NCBI RefSeq assembly: GCF_000583875.1
Contig: NZ_CP006571.1
Location: 599,416-663,415 of the forward strand
Origin: Chlamydia avium 10DC88
GTDB lineage: Bacteria > Chlamydiota > Chlamydiia > Chlamydiales > Chlamydiaceae
DNA: 64,000 nt
Reading direction: 5' to 3'
Position numbers and translations under genes: made by a program. Below, piece by piece: positions 29,557 to 38,782 of this stretch (within the stretch, counting starts at the first letter, position 1; every line of letters begins with the position of its first letter). The notes under the pieces are model-generated. The model was not told the DNA's origin and made no database searches. It was given only the letters and a program-made list of their open reading frames with translations.

Positions 29557-32500
29557 TTAGAAAATCAGACGAGCTCCTCCATTTATACCGTAAGCTACTA
29601 CGTGTTCCCTCCATTCATAAGACATCCCTAAAAATGTACTAAAGTAGGAATTCCACTCTGTATCATTATTAAACTGAGCCTTCATAGATTTCCTAGATAA
29701 ATTAGAACCGACTCCTTCCCAACTATAAGAAGCAACGGGCAAATTAACTAGAACATGTGGTTGCTGACGATAAACATCAAAAGCATAGGAAACACGTAAA
29801 CTATTTACTTCTGAACGCTGTCCTCTTGAATAATTGTGTTCTAGAGAAACTCCTACAGGGACAGAGACATTCTGTAAATTTCCTTCTGCAAATGTTCGTG
29901 CTTCACTACCTATTTCAGAAAATGTAGGTAATTCTATATAAGAATATTCAGCTCCCGCAAAAGGAACAAAAGCGGATACTAAAGATGAAATGAGCCTACG
30001 AGAATTAATGATATAACGATAATTCACGTTAGCATCTGCTAATATACCGCGGCTATTCCATGATCCTTGAGATTTACCTAAATCAGATGAATATGTCGTT
30101 GTCAAATGATTATGTACATCACTATAAATAAACATCCCCTTAAATAACCAGGAGCCAGAGAAAATACTCATATAAGCAGATCCCAAATAACCGTTTTGCT
30201 CACTTCGAGATGCATAAGATTGACTATCTGTGTAACCGAAGAACTGAGCAAAACTTCCCCCAATTAAGAAATCTTCTATTAATTGGGTATCCAGCCCTAG
30301 AGCATAACCTCCCGAACGATGGTTAAAGCCATCTATTTGAGCGATTGTTGCACAATTTAAGAATGTTCCCATAGCAGATCCCCACATGTTCGTTGAGTAA
30401 TCCATTTCCATTCTCTGTAAAGTGATGTTATGTGACATTTGCTGTTGTTTCAAAGCACGTAAGATTTCGTACTGCCCCCACAATGTGTTCAAAACTATAG
30501 CTCCTGATTTTTCTGGATTCAATTTATAGCCTGTGGGTTTCCAGTTAATCATGAGCTTCCCATGAACTACTTGAGGATCAGACCAATACCCTGTGTGTCC
30601 ATATGTAGATTCTGTTATTTCAGGAACAGAAACATTTACTTTTAAAGACTCTAAAACATGATTTGCATCTACAGACTCTGTTAAATCTGTCTTAAAAGTA
30701 ATCAAGGCAATATCTGTTTCCTTATTAAGCAACGCATGATTCTCATAACCTATACCTGCTGTATCTATGAGCGTTAAATCTAAAGCTCCAGAACCAATTA
30801 CAGTTCCTTTAGGAATGACAATTTGTGGAGGAAGAGGAGTTGTACCAGGCTCTGAAACAAAAGAAGCAAGGTCTATGTCAAAAGAACTGACATCCATTAA
30901 TAACTTTTCCTCATTCAGTTGGTCATTCTCATTAGTAGTATCCATAGAATAGGGAAACTTTGCTGATGGAGAATTGAGTCCTTCAGAATTTGAATTTTCT
31001 GATTCCTTCAAAGGTTCAAAAATACCTAGTACAGTTCCTGAAGCCAACAAAATCTTACTTCCTTCTCCCTGCTTGAGTCCGCATAACCATAACTGAGCTT
31101 GATCTGACAAAGCTAACGTACCTGACTCTAACACGGCCACTTGAGGAATTTTCGACGTAGCAGAAGAAAAGCGTATGATTCCTGTATGTTCTACTGAATC
31201 TTCAGCTGATTTACTATTTAATCTCAATGTGGGGTCTTTTAAAATATCCGAATGCTCTGAATTTGTTCTTCTTAAAGTGAGATCTTCAAATATGATCGCA
31301 TCAGAAAAACATACACTATGATTTTTAGAAGCAGACACGTCTATTAAAGAAGATTCCTTACCTGCAAAATACAAGCCGTCAGACAAATCTGATGAATTCC
31401 TATTTCCTTGAAAAAGAATGTCTCCTTCTGAAGCTTCTAAAACTACTATTCCTTTTTCACAAATACGAACAGCTCCACCTGTAGGGGCGTAGTTATTATA
31501 GAAGGCGACTAGACCTGAATTCTTCTGAATAACTAAATCTTGAGTACAAATAGCCCCTCCGCCGAACTCATTGGTAGAATTATGGTTTAACACACTATTC
31601 CCAGAGAAAATAACGTCACCAGAATTTTCTTTGATTACTACTTTAGAGTCATTTCCAGAAAGTGTTACGACATTCTTCTCGTCTTCTTGATGGGATTCCA
31701 TACATCCTGTTAGAATTGCTCCACCAAAATTTCCTGCATTATTCCCTAAAAAAGAAACAGAACAACTGTTTTTACTGATATCCACTCTTTGTTTAGCAAA
31801 TATCGCTCCTCCACCACTGTAATTCTCGGAATCAGAAGAGCCTAGCATCCCATTATTTTTGAACTCTATGATTCCTTCGTTTGCAGATAAAGAAACACAT
31901 CCTTCAGCACTAGCAAGAGCACCTCCTGCAATCTTTGTTCTATTAGCAATAAAGGAAATATCCTGTTTATTATTATCCACATTCAATGCATTTAAAGAGC
32001 AGACTGCGCCACCTAAAGATAAGGAAGAATTGTGCATAAAACACATGCCTTGATTACTAGAGAGGTCTACAATTTTAGATAAAATTGCTCCACCGCTTGC
32101 AGATCCTCCAAGCACATAATTACTAGAAAACACTAGGTTAGCATTATTAGAAATATGTACTTCATCAGTTCCTAATAAAGCACCTCCACCTATAATATCT
32201 GATTTTTGTCGATAACCTTCCTGAATATTCATACAATTTTCAGAAAAATCGACTTCTCCTGAATTATTTTGGATAACAATTTTCTTTGCAAAAATAGCCC
32301 CTCCACCCTGGATTCCTAAATCCATAAGCTGTGCTGCCTCATTGTTTGATACAGTAGAGGGTGTGTCTGCTTCAGTAGATGAAGTTGCTGTATCGGCTGA
32401 TTCTGTATTGGCTGAAGATTCTGAGGCTTCAATTGCTGGTGTTGATTGAGTGGGAGTAGATCTTGTATTTCCATAATTACAAGAAAATCTTAATGAACCG

Positions 32501-34206
32501 GAATTACCTGAAATAACAACATCATTATGAGCGAAAATAGCTCCTCCACCAAGATGAGTACTTGAAGACACAGGTTGAATCATAGAGTTCTTAGAGAAAG
32601 CAACAGATCCTCTATTTCCGGCAACAACAATACTATCTCCATAAAGAGCTCCTCCACCCATATAATTAGGCACAGTAGCTGCATCTAGTTTATTTGTATT
32701 AGAGATGAAACTCACATCTCCAGAATTATTAAGGATTTTAATTTCTCCATACTGCTGTGATGTTTCTGAAGACTCCTGCGATGTTACTGAAGCATAACAA
32801 TGAACTGCTCCTCCACCATATTGTGCTTCATTCTTTTCGAAAATTAGCGATCCAAAATTGTTCTGAATTTCTACCATATTCTGAGAGCTAATTGCTCCAC
32901 CAGAGAGATTCGCTGAATTTGACTTAAATAGGAAATCACCTACATTCTCTACAATCTTGATATTTTTAGATACAAAGGCACCTCCATAGGATTGAGAAGA
33001 ATTTTTGCAACAATGCAATCGACTATTATTGCATAGATTGATTTCTTCTCCGGAAGCTAAAACTCCTCCACCTAGTAATGTAGAGGTACCTGTTGATGTA
33101 GAAATTAATGCTGCGTTCTCCGTGAACTCTAAAAAACCTACATTCCCATAAATATCAATGACTTGTTCTGATGATATTACCCCTCCAGAAAGAGCCTGGT
33201 TCTTTAGACAAAAAATATCCTTATGGTTCGCTGAACATGTGAAATGACTACATGCTAAAGCACCACCGTTTGCTTTATCCGCATGGTTTCCTTCTATTAG
33301 AACAACTCCGTCATTATTGGATAAAATAATAGAACCATTCGGGAAACTAGATTTAAGATAGGTTCCTTGAGAACAACTTGCATGGATTGCTCCTCCACCC
33401 CGTGATAAATCTGTTTCTTGATGGGAACTGAGTAAATCCAATTGCGATTTACAATATGTTAAAGACACATCAGAACAGTTATTCACGACAATACTTTGTG
33501 CTCCAACACCTCCTCCATTTGTTTGTGTTTCACATTCATTAAAAACAAGTTTTTCCCTGAGATTTTCAAAAATGACATCCTTATCAGAATAAATTGCAGC
33601 TCCATCTTCTCGAGACTTTAGTGAGGAGAAAGAAAGACCCGTTCTTCCTCCAGTTCCTAAAAACGCAAGACCTATAAATCCTAAATTACCTTGTTCGTCT
33701 GCATCACCATTAGAGGAAGATTTGTAACAAAACGCTAACCCATGGTTAGCATCCTTTAATGCGTAATTACTGAGAACTTTTGTTTCCTCAGAATCTTGTT
33801 TAAGGGGAACAACAATAGATGAGGATGAATTATCTGAGGATGCATCGATATTCGTCCATAAGAATAGTTCGCCTACATGGAAGAAATGGCTTTTATTTGT
33901 AAAAAATTGCCCCTGGGCTACTTCAGCAAAAGATAGGACATAAGGAACATATGAAGACAAATTATTCAATACGGACTTGTCTCCACATACACGATTCTCT
34001 TGCTTGAATTCTATGGGTTTATCTCTCTTCAAAATGCCAGTAGAAATAAATTCTGACTGAATCTGTCTCCAAGAAAATGATTCAGATAATGTTTGTTGAG
34101 AATCTAATTCATAACCATATAACCCGCGTATAGAGGCCAGTATAGTAACTACGATAGAACGAGAAAATGCTGATTGAAATCTTGATACCTTGTTTGCGAC
34201 CATCAT
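29557..34206 (-). CDS. pmpD: polymorphic outer membrane autotransporter PmpD
   Basis: A 1549-residue surface protein, an adhesin in known chlamydiae. A basic-hydrophobic signal sequence (about residues 1-32) precedes a passenger with many GGA(I/L/V) and FxxN repeats that form a beta-helix, then a chlamydial middle domain and a C-terminal autotransporter barrel (about 1270-1549) ending in the outer-membrane signature ...GARLIF. A Ser/Thr-rich low-complexity insert lies near residues 580-625. The length, single copy and neighbours (plsX, rpmF downstream in coordinates) mark it as PmpD rather than another Pmp. It has its own promoter and no homopolymer tract. Confidence 0.92.
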   Translation of the reverse strand: MMVANKVSRFQSAFSRSIVVTILASIRGLYGYELDSQQTLSESFSWRQIQSEFISTGILKRDKPIEFKQENRVCGDKSVLNNLSSYVPYVLSFAEVAQGQFFTNKSHFFHVGELFLWTNIDASSDNSSSSIVVPLKQDSEETKVLSNYALKDANHGLAFCYKSSSNGDADEQGNLGFIGLAFLGTGGRTGLSFSSLKSREDGAAIYSDKDVIFENLREKLVFNECETQTNGGGVGAQSIVVNNCSDVSLTYCKSQLDLLSSHQETDLSRGGGAIHASCSQGTYLKSSFPNGSIILSNNDGVVLIEGNHADKANGGALACSHFTCSANHKDIFCLKNQALSGGVISSEQVIDIYGNVGFLEFTENAALISTSTGTSTLLGGGVLASGEEINLCNNSRLHCCKNSSQSYGGAFVSKNIKIVENVGDFLFKSNSANLSGGAISSQNMVEIQNNFGSLIFEKNEAQYGGGAVHCYASVTSQESSETSQQYGEIKILNNSGDVSFISNTNKLDAATVPNYMGGGALYGDSIVVAGNRGSVAFSKNSMIQPVSSSTHLGGGAIFAHNDVVISGNSGSLRFSCNYGNTRSTPTQSTPAIEASESSANTESADTATSSTEADTPSTVSNNEAAQLMDLGIQGGGAIFAKKIVIQNNSGEVDFSENCMNIQEGYRQKSDIIGGGALLGTDEVHISNNANLVFSSNYVLGGSASGGAILSKIVDLSSNQGMCFMHNSSLSLGGAVCSLNALNVDNNKQDISFIANRTKIAGGALASAEGCVSLSANEGIIEFKNNGMLGSSDSENYSGGGAIFAKQRVDISKNSCSVSFLGNNAGNFGGAILTGCMESHQEDEKNVVTLSGNDSKVVIKENSGDVIFSGNSVLNHNSTNEFGGGAICTQDLVIQKNSGLVAFYNNYAPTGGAVRICEKGIVVLEASEGDILFQGNRNSSDLSDGLYFAGKESSLIDVSASKNHSVCFSDAIIFEDLTLRRTNSEHSDILKDPTLRLNSKSAEDSVEHTGIIRFSSATSKIPQVAVLESGTLALSDQAQLWLCGLKQGEGSKILLASGTVLGIFEPLKESENSNSEGLNSPSAKFPYSMDTTNENDQLNEEKLLMDVSSFDIDLASFVSEPGTTPLPPQIVIPKGTVIGSGALDLTLIDTAGIGYENHALLNKETDIALITFKTDLTESVDANHVLESLKVNVSVPEITESTYGHTGYWSDPQVVHGKLMINWKPTGYKLNPEKSGAIVLNTLWGQYEILRALKQQQMSHNITLQRMEMDYSTNMWGSAMGTFLNCATIAQIDGFNHRSGGYALGLDTQLIEDFLIGGSFAQFFGYTDSQSYASRSEQNGYLGSAYMSIFSGSWLFKGMFIYSDVHNHLTTTYSSDLGKSQGSWNSRGILADANVNYRYIINSRRLISSLVSAFVPFAGAEYSYIELPTFSEIGSEARTFAEGNLQNVSVPVGVSLEHNYSRGQRSEVNSLRVSYAFDVYRQQPHVLVNLPVASYSWEGVGSNLSRKSMKAQFNNDTEWNSYFSTFLGMSYEWREHVVAYGINGGARLIF

Positions 34207-34248
34207 AAACCTAATTCAGAGGTGTTGCAGTATTCACTTTTCAACAGA

Positions 34249-34276
34249 TTTATCACTATCAGTAGGATACCGTCAA
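34249..34276 (-). promoter_or_regulatory. candidate sigma66 promoter for pmpD
   Basis: On the minus strand TTGACG, a 16-base spacer and GATAAA, ending about 43 bases before the pmpD ATG. Five of six bases match the -35 consensus and four of six the -10. Confidence 0.45.
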
Positions 34277-34309
34277 CAAAGAAAAGATTACCTTAGGCAA
34301 GCTCTAGGA

Positions 34310-35260
34310 TTAAGATAGACTTGATAAAATGCGTTGACAAACACGTGCTTGAGCTAAATCTATGGATCCAGAAATTCCATTAAATAAAGATTGTCCAGAA
34401 GCCTTCCCATGACATTTGATTACTAATTTAGATAACCCACAAACCATGGAACCGGGGTAAATGGTGTAGTCTAGCTGTTGTTTTACATCAGTTTCCAGTT
34501 TATCGCCTAAAATTTGGCGTAAGAAATCGAAAACCCCTTCTGCAGTTTTTAAAAAAATATTCCCAGTGAAGCCATCGGCTACAACAATATCAATGCGTCC
34601 ACTGAAAACATCACCGCTTTCAACATTCCCAAGGAAAGATTCGCCAAATGTTTCTCTAAGGACACGAAACGTTTGTCTATGAGCTTCGGTACCTTTCCTT
34701 TCTTCAGAACCAATATTCAATAAACCTATGGTAGGGAATTCTACTTTCCCTAGACATTGTCTATAAGCTAAACCCATACGGGCAAACCCAACCATTTCCT
34801 CAGGATTAACAGAAACATTGGCTCCGACATCTAATATAACTGCACACCCACGCATGGTAGGAACACGAACAAGTAAAGCGGGACGACGTACATTGGGGAA
34901 TATGGGAATTTTCCTACGAGACAAGGTGATTAAAGCCGCGGTATTTCCTGTGGAAATAAAACCATCAATTTTATCACTTTTAAGGTAGTCCAATCCCAAA
35001 GCCATGGAAGAAAACTTTTTGCGGATAGCGGTTAAAGGAGAATCATCCATAGTAATAAAGTCGTTAGCAACGATTATTTCTGGATAATTTTTCCCTATAC
35101 CGCGAGAAAGAATTTGCTCTCTTACTTCCTCAGTAGCAAAAGCTGTAAAAGCAATTTGTGTTTTTGAGTCTCTTGACTTCAGTACGTTGATTAGCTCTTC
35201 CCAAATAACAAAAGGAGAATGATCTCCCCCCATGAGATCTATGCCAATACATACTTTCAT
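34310..35260 (-). CDS. plsX: phosphate acyltransferase PlsX
   Basis: Makes acyl-phosphate from acyl-ACP at the start of phospholipid synthesis. The family start IGIDLMGGDHSP is present, as are STGNTAAL, LDVGANVSV, LLNIGSEERKG and ADGFTGNI. The frame extends to a TTG at 35269, but the ATG at 35260 (MKVCIGIDLMGG) is the credible start, giving 316 residues. It follows rpmF by 18 bases in the widespread yceD-rpmF-plsX order. Confidence 0.93.
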   Translation of the reverse strand: MKVCIGIDLMGGDHSPFVIWEELINVLKSRDSKTQIAFTAFATEEVREQILSRGIGKNYPEIIVANDFITMDDSPLTAIRKKFSSMALGLDYLKSDKIDGFISTGNTAALITLSRRKIPIFPNVRRPALLVRVPTMRGCAVILDVGANVSVNPEEMVGFARMGLAYRQCLGKVEFPTIGLLNIGSEERKGTEAHRQTFRVLRETFGESFLGNVESGDVFSGRIDIVVADGFTGNIFLKTAEGVFDFLRQILGDKLETDVKQQLDYTIYPGSMVCGLSKLVIKCHGKASGQSLFNGISGSIDLAQARVCQRILSSLS

Positions 35261-35278
35261 ACAACACAAACTTAATTA

Positions 35279-35461
35279 TTATTTCTTTTCTATAGTCATA
35301 ACGGCTTTACCATTATAAAAACCACAAGAAGCACATACTGTATGAGGAATAAATGCTTGTCTACAATTAGTGCAAACAGCTACGTGCTGCGCTTTTTTCG
35401 CATGGTGACTTCTGCGAATATTCTTACGTGCATTACTATGTCGATTACGTGGTACTGCCAT
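35279..35461 (-). CDS. rpmF: 50S ribosomal protein L32
   Basis: A 60-residue ribosomal protein starting MAVPRNRHSNARKNIRRSHH, with an intact zinc ribbon C-T-N-C ... C-A-S-C. It is in the yceD-rpmF-plsX cluster, 18 bases after the yceD-like gene. Confidence 0.96.
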   Translation of the reverse strand: MAVPRNRHSNARKNIRRSHHAKKAQHVAVCTNCRQAFIPHTVCASCGFYNGKAVMTIEKK

Positions 35462-35479
35462 ATTTTTAAACCTTTTATA

Positions 35480-35941
35480 TTACAAATGATCAAAGGGACT
35501 ATTTCCCTTGTCTTTCTGTCTATCTTTTAAAAATTGTACGATATTTTCCCTCTCTGGACAGCCATCTTTATTACACTCTTGAAAATGATCACTCTCCAAA
35601 AGAAGTTCTTGTCTAATTAGATCCTTACAATCAAAAACCCCCGACTTAGCATCATCAAAACAAATGAGATGAGCGACTTCTATAGACTTTACTGGATACA
35701 AAAACTTTTTTTCACAAACACAACAACGCAATCTCAATTGCGTAGATATATTTAGGGAAAGGAACCACTGCTCATGATCTATTCTTTCCAAGCTACCTGA
35801 TACTACAATTTCATCGGGGAAAAGCTCTTCTTCACCGGGCTCACAAATAAAATCGGGACTTAAAGAATAACGAATTTCTTCTTTTTCTCCAGGAAGTTTT
35901 AATCGACAAATATATAATTTTAAATCATCTTTACATCCCAT
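35480..35941 (-). CDS. YceD/DUF177 family protein
   Basis: A 153-residue protein with the DUF177 pattern: an N-terminal half with YSLSPDFICEPGEEEL..., the paired cysteines CCVCEK near residue 81, and a late acidic block (DLIRQELLLE) followed by Cys-rich NKDGCPE. In other bacteria the family is linked to 23S rRNA biogenesis and is regularly encoded just before rpmF, as here. Exact role in chlamydiae unknown. Divergent from rng. Confidence 0.78.
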   Translation of the reverse strand: MGCKDDLKLYICRLKLPGEKEEIRYSLSPDFICEPGEEELFPDEIVVSGSLERIDHEQWFLSLNISTQLRLRCCVCEKKFLYPVKSIEVAHLICFDDAKSGVFDCKDLIRQELLLESDHFQECNKDGCPERENIVQFLKDRQKDKGNSPFDHL

Positions 35942-36122
35942 AAGAAAAATTCTAGAACTCCCTGTTCGTTTTGTTCTCGGTTTGAAAACAAGAGTTTACC
36001 AAACAAGATAATTATAGAAAACAAAGAGATACTTTAAATCTATATGTGACAATAACAAAACTATCATTTTAATTTAAAATCATCAAAAATCCATTTCTGT
36101 AGAATTTTTTACCTATTTTTCT

Positions 36123-36128
36123 TATAAT
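36123..36128 (+). promoter_or_regulatory. -10 box upstream of rng
   Basis: Perfect TATAAT about 107 bases before the rng ATG. The -35 region 17 bases upstream (TAGAAT) is poor, so this promoter may be weak or need help. Confidence 0.4.
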
Positions 36129-36139
36129 TTCCCTTACAT

Positions 36140-36229
36140 CCCATCGGCAAACATCTAAGGAATAGGGACTAATCCCCGCAAAGTAAATGTATTTGGATAA
36201 GCAATAGCCGATTTATGGGCATCTAAGGA
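36140..36229 (+). promoter_or_regulatory. structured 5' leader of rng with duplicated ribosome-site sequence
   Basis: CCCATCGGC (36140-36148) pairs with GCCGA...TGGG (36207-36211 and 36216-36219), a long-range stem with a small bulge that closes just before the ribosome site. A second small hairpin, GGGACTAATCCC, lies inside. CATCTAAGGA occurs twice (36152-36161 and 36220-36229); the second copy is the rng ribosome site, the first could be a decoy. A six-codon frame (ATG 36187) lies between. Autoregulation of RNase E mRNA through its leader is known in E. coli; here it is inference. Confidence 0.4.
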
Positions 36230-36234
36230 TAATC

Positions 36235-37770
36235 ATGGAAAACGATATCTTATTAAATATAGAGTCTAAAGAAATTCGCTACGCACATCTGAAAAACGGG
36301 CAGCTTTTTGATCTCATCATTGAAAGAAAAAAGGTCAAACAATTAAAGGGGAATATCTATCGTGGACGGGTAACAAATATCCTACGAAATATTCAATCTG
36401 CCTTCATTAATATTGACGAGAGAGAAAATGGTTTCATCCATATTTCCGATGTCTTAGAAAATTCTAGAAAATTTGAACAAATGTTTGACATGGACTTTGA
36501 TGTTCTTCCTAAGGCACCATCTGAAGAACAAACAGAAGCTCCTATAGAAGAATTACTTAAATTAGACAGTCCAGTATTAGTTCAAGTTGTCAAAGAACCT
36601 ATAGGAACAAAAGGAGCACGATTAACCTCAAATATTTCCATTCCGGGGCGCTACCTTGTTTTATTGCCTAATTCTCCCCATCGGGGCGTTTCGAGAAAAA
36701 TTGAGGATCCACATATGCGTGACCAGTTAAAACAACTCATCCGTTCTTTCGAAATGCCACAAGATATGGGACTTATTTGTCGTACGGCAAGCGTCTTAGC
36801 ATCAACAGAAGCTTTAATAAATGAGGCTCATGATCTACTTTTAACTTGGAAGGGGATCCTAGAAAAATTCTATGCCACAGACCAACCATGCCTACTTTAT
36901 GAAGAGACTGATATTTTAAAAAAAGCAGTGATCACCTGTATTGATAAAAACTACAAACGTCTCTTAGTAGATGACTATGCTACATATCAAAAATGTAAAC
37001 GCATGGTGAAAAAGTATTCACCTGATTCCTCAGTAAAAATTGAATACTATCGTGATTCGATTCCTATGTTCGAACGCTTTAATATTGAAAAAGAGATCGA
37101 TAAGGCTACAAAACGAAAAATTTGGCTTTCCAGCGGTGGATATCTTTTTTTTGATAAAACTGAAGCTATGCACACTATCGATGTAAACTCAGGGAGAAGC
37201 ACGCAATTAGAAAGTGGTGTTGAAGAAACTCTGGTACAAATTAATCTAGAAGCTGCTGAAGAAATTGCTCGCCAGCTTCGTCTACGTAATATCGGTGGGC
37301 TGGTAATCATTGACTTCATTGATATGAAATCAAGAAAAAACCAACGCCGTGTTTTAGAACGTTTAAAAGAGCATATGAAATACGATGCCGCCCGTTGTAC
37401 AATTTTAAGTATGAGTGAATTTGGTCTAGTAGAAATGACTCGCCAAAGGAACCGAGAATCTCTAATGCAAACACTATTTACTACATGTCCTTATTGTAGC
37501 GGCAATGCAATTATCAAAACCCCTGAAAGTGTGGTAATTGAAATTGAAAGAGACATGAAGAAAGTCATTAATCATAAAGAACACACCCACCTGTGTCTAG
37601 TTGTGCATCCTGAAATAGCTAACTACATGAAACAAGAAAAAAATGATGACGAATTAATAAATTTAGCTAAGCAACTAAAAGCTAAATTGCAGATCAACAC
37701 CTCCGATTCGCTTCATCTCAATCACTACCAATTCTTCTCACTTGTTACAGGAGAAAGTGTGGAATTATAA
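36235..37770 (+). CDS. rng: ribonuclease E/G family endoribonuclease
   Basis: A 511-residue endoribonuclease for rRNA and mRNA processing. An S1 domain (RGRVTNILRNIQSAFINI, HISDV) interrupts the N-terminus. The catalytic metal site is D316 in HTIDVNSG and the second aspartate near 361 in IIDFIDM. The zinc-link cysteines are TTCPYCSG at about 416. There is no long disordered C-terminal scaffold, so it is RNase G-like in size. First gene of rng-plsB-ptr. Annotated cafE in older chlamydial genomes. Confidence 0.9.
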   Translation: MENDILLNIESKEIRYAHLKNGQLFDLIIERKKVKQLKGNIYRGRVTNILRNIQSAFINIDERENGFIHISDVLENSRKFEQMFDMDFDVLPKAPSEEQTEAPIEELLKLDSPVLVQVVKEPIGTKGARLTSNISIPGRYLVLLPNSPHRGVSRKIEDPHMRDQLKQLIRSFEMPQDMGLICRTASVLASTEALINEAHDLLLTWKGILEKFYATDQPCLLYEETDILKKAVITCIDKNYKRLLVDDYATYQKCKRMVKKYSPDSSVKIEYYRDSIPMFERFNIEKEIDKATKRKIWLSSGGYLFFDKTEAMHTIDVNSGRSTQLESGVEETLVQINLEAAEEIARQLRLRNIGGLVIIDFIDMKSRKNQRRVLERLKEHMKYDAARCTILSMSEFGLVEMTRQRNRESLMQTLFTTCPYCSGNAIIKTPESVVIEIERDMKKVINHKEHTHLCLVVHPEIANYMKQEKNDDELINLAKQLKAKLQINTSDSLHLNHYQFFSLVTGESVEL

Positions 37771-37783
37771 TTAAGGCATAGCT

Positions 37784-38782
37784 ATGCATTTTTCTACATA
37801 TCTATCACAAGCTTTTGGAAATCAATCATTACCAGAGCCTCTGTATCAAAAATTTCAGATATATCATCAAAATTATATTGAGGCAGCGACCAAAAAATGT
37901 TCTCTGGAGAAAGCAGAAGCCTTATGTCTACAGTGGCTTAAAATTGTTATTGAAGATTTAAAAAACCCTTTTATCTTTCCTCCGTATCATAAAAAAATTC
38001 GCCATCCTATTGACCTATTTACATTTGGGAAAGAATTTTTCTCTGTTTTGATAGATGATGCCAATTCTCGTGTAGAAAATCCTGAACAACTCGACCATAT
38101 CGAAAAAGCGATTCTACGCAAAGAAAATGTCATTCTCTTAGCAAATCATCAAACTGAATGCGATCCCCAGTTAATGTATTATGCCCTGGGGAAAACCCAT
38201 CCTGAATTATTAGAGAACATGATCTTTATTGCCGGCGACCGTGTGACTTCGGATCCTCTAGCACGTCCTTTCAGTATGGGATGTGACTTGTTGTGTATAT
38301 ACTCCAAGCGTCATATCCATACACCACCTGAACAGAAAGAAGAAAAGTTGCATCATAACCAAAAGAGTATGAAAATTCTCAAATCTCTACTTCATGAAGG
38401 GGGTAAATTTATTTATGTAGCTCCTGCAGGAGGAAGAGATAGAAAAATTACAAACAACTTATATCCGGCGGAATTTCAACCAGAAAGTATTGAAATGTTT
38501 CGTATTCTAACAAAAGCTTCTGGGAAACCTGCTCATTTCTATCCCTTTGCTCTGAAAACCTATGATATTCTTCCTCCACCTCCAACCATTGAGAATACTA
38601 TCGGAGAATATCGAGCCATTTTCTATGCACCCATATGCTTTAAATTTGGCGAAGAAATTTTATTAGATGAGTTATGTTCTGAAGAAGAACTGAAAAATTA
38701 CGACAAACATAATCAACGGATCTTGAGATCTAACAAAGCATTTGCAATTTTATCTCAATTGTATGAGGAACTACAAACATGA
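37784..38782 (+). CDS. plsB: glycerol-3-phosphate acyltransferase (chlamydial/plant type)
   Basis: Acylates glycerol-3-phosphate at sn-1. The 332-residue protein carries the acyltransferase HX4D motif at H122-D127 (LANHQTECDP), the second block AGDRVTSDPLARPFSMG and the third block YVAPAGGRDR. It is of the soluble ATS1 type resembling plant chloroplast enzymes, a known feature of chlamydiae, rather than the 800-residue enterobacterial PlsB. 13 bases after rng; its TGA overlaps the ATG of the next gene by 4 bases. Confidence 0.88.
   Translation: MHFSTYLSQAFGNQSLPEPLYQKFQIYHQNYIEAATKKCSLEKAEALCLQWLKIVIEDLKNPFIFPPYHKKIRHPIDLFTFGKEFFSVLIDDANSRVENPEQLDHIEKAILRKENVILLANHQTECDPQLMYYALGKTHPELLENMIFIAGDRVTSDPLARPFSMGCDLLCIYSKRHIHTPPEQKEEKLHHNQKSMKILKSLLHEGGKFIYVAPAGGRDRKITNNLYPAEFQPESIEMFRILTKASGKPAHFYPFALKTYDILPPPPTIENTIGEYRAIFYAPICFKFGEEILLDELCSEEELKNYDKHNQRILRSNKAFAILSQLYEELQT

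Noticed and set aside
30767..32053. Small plus-strand frames opposite pmpD
   Set aside because: They are reverse-strand shadows of the GGA/FxxN repeats, without a ribosome site or recognisable domain.
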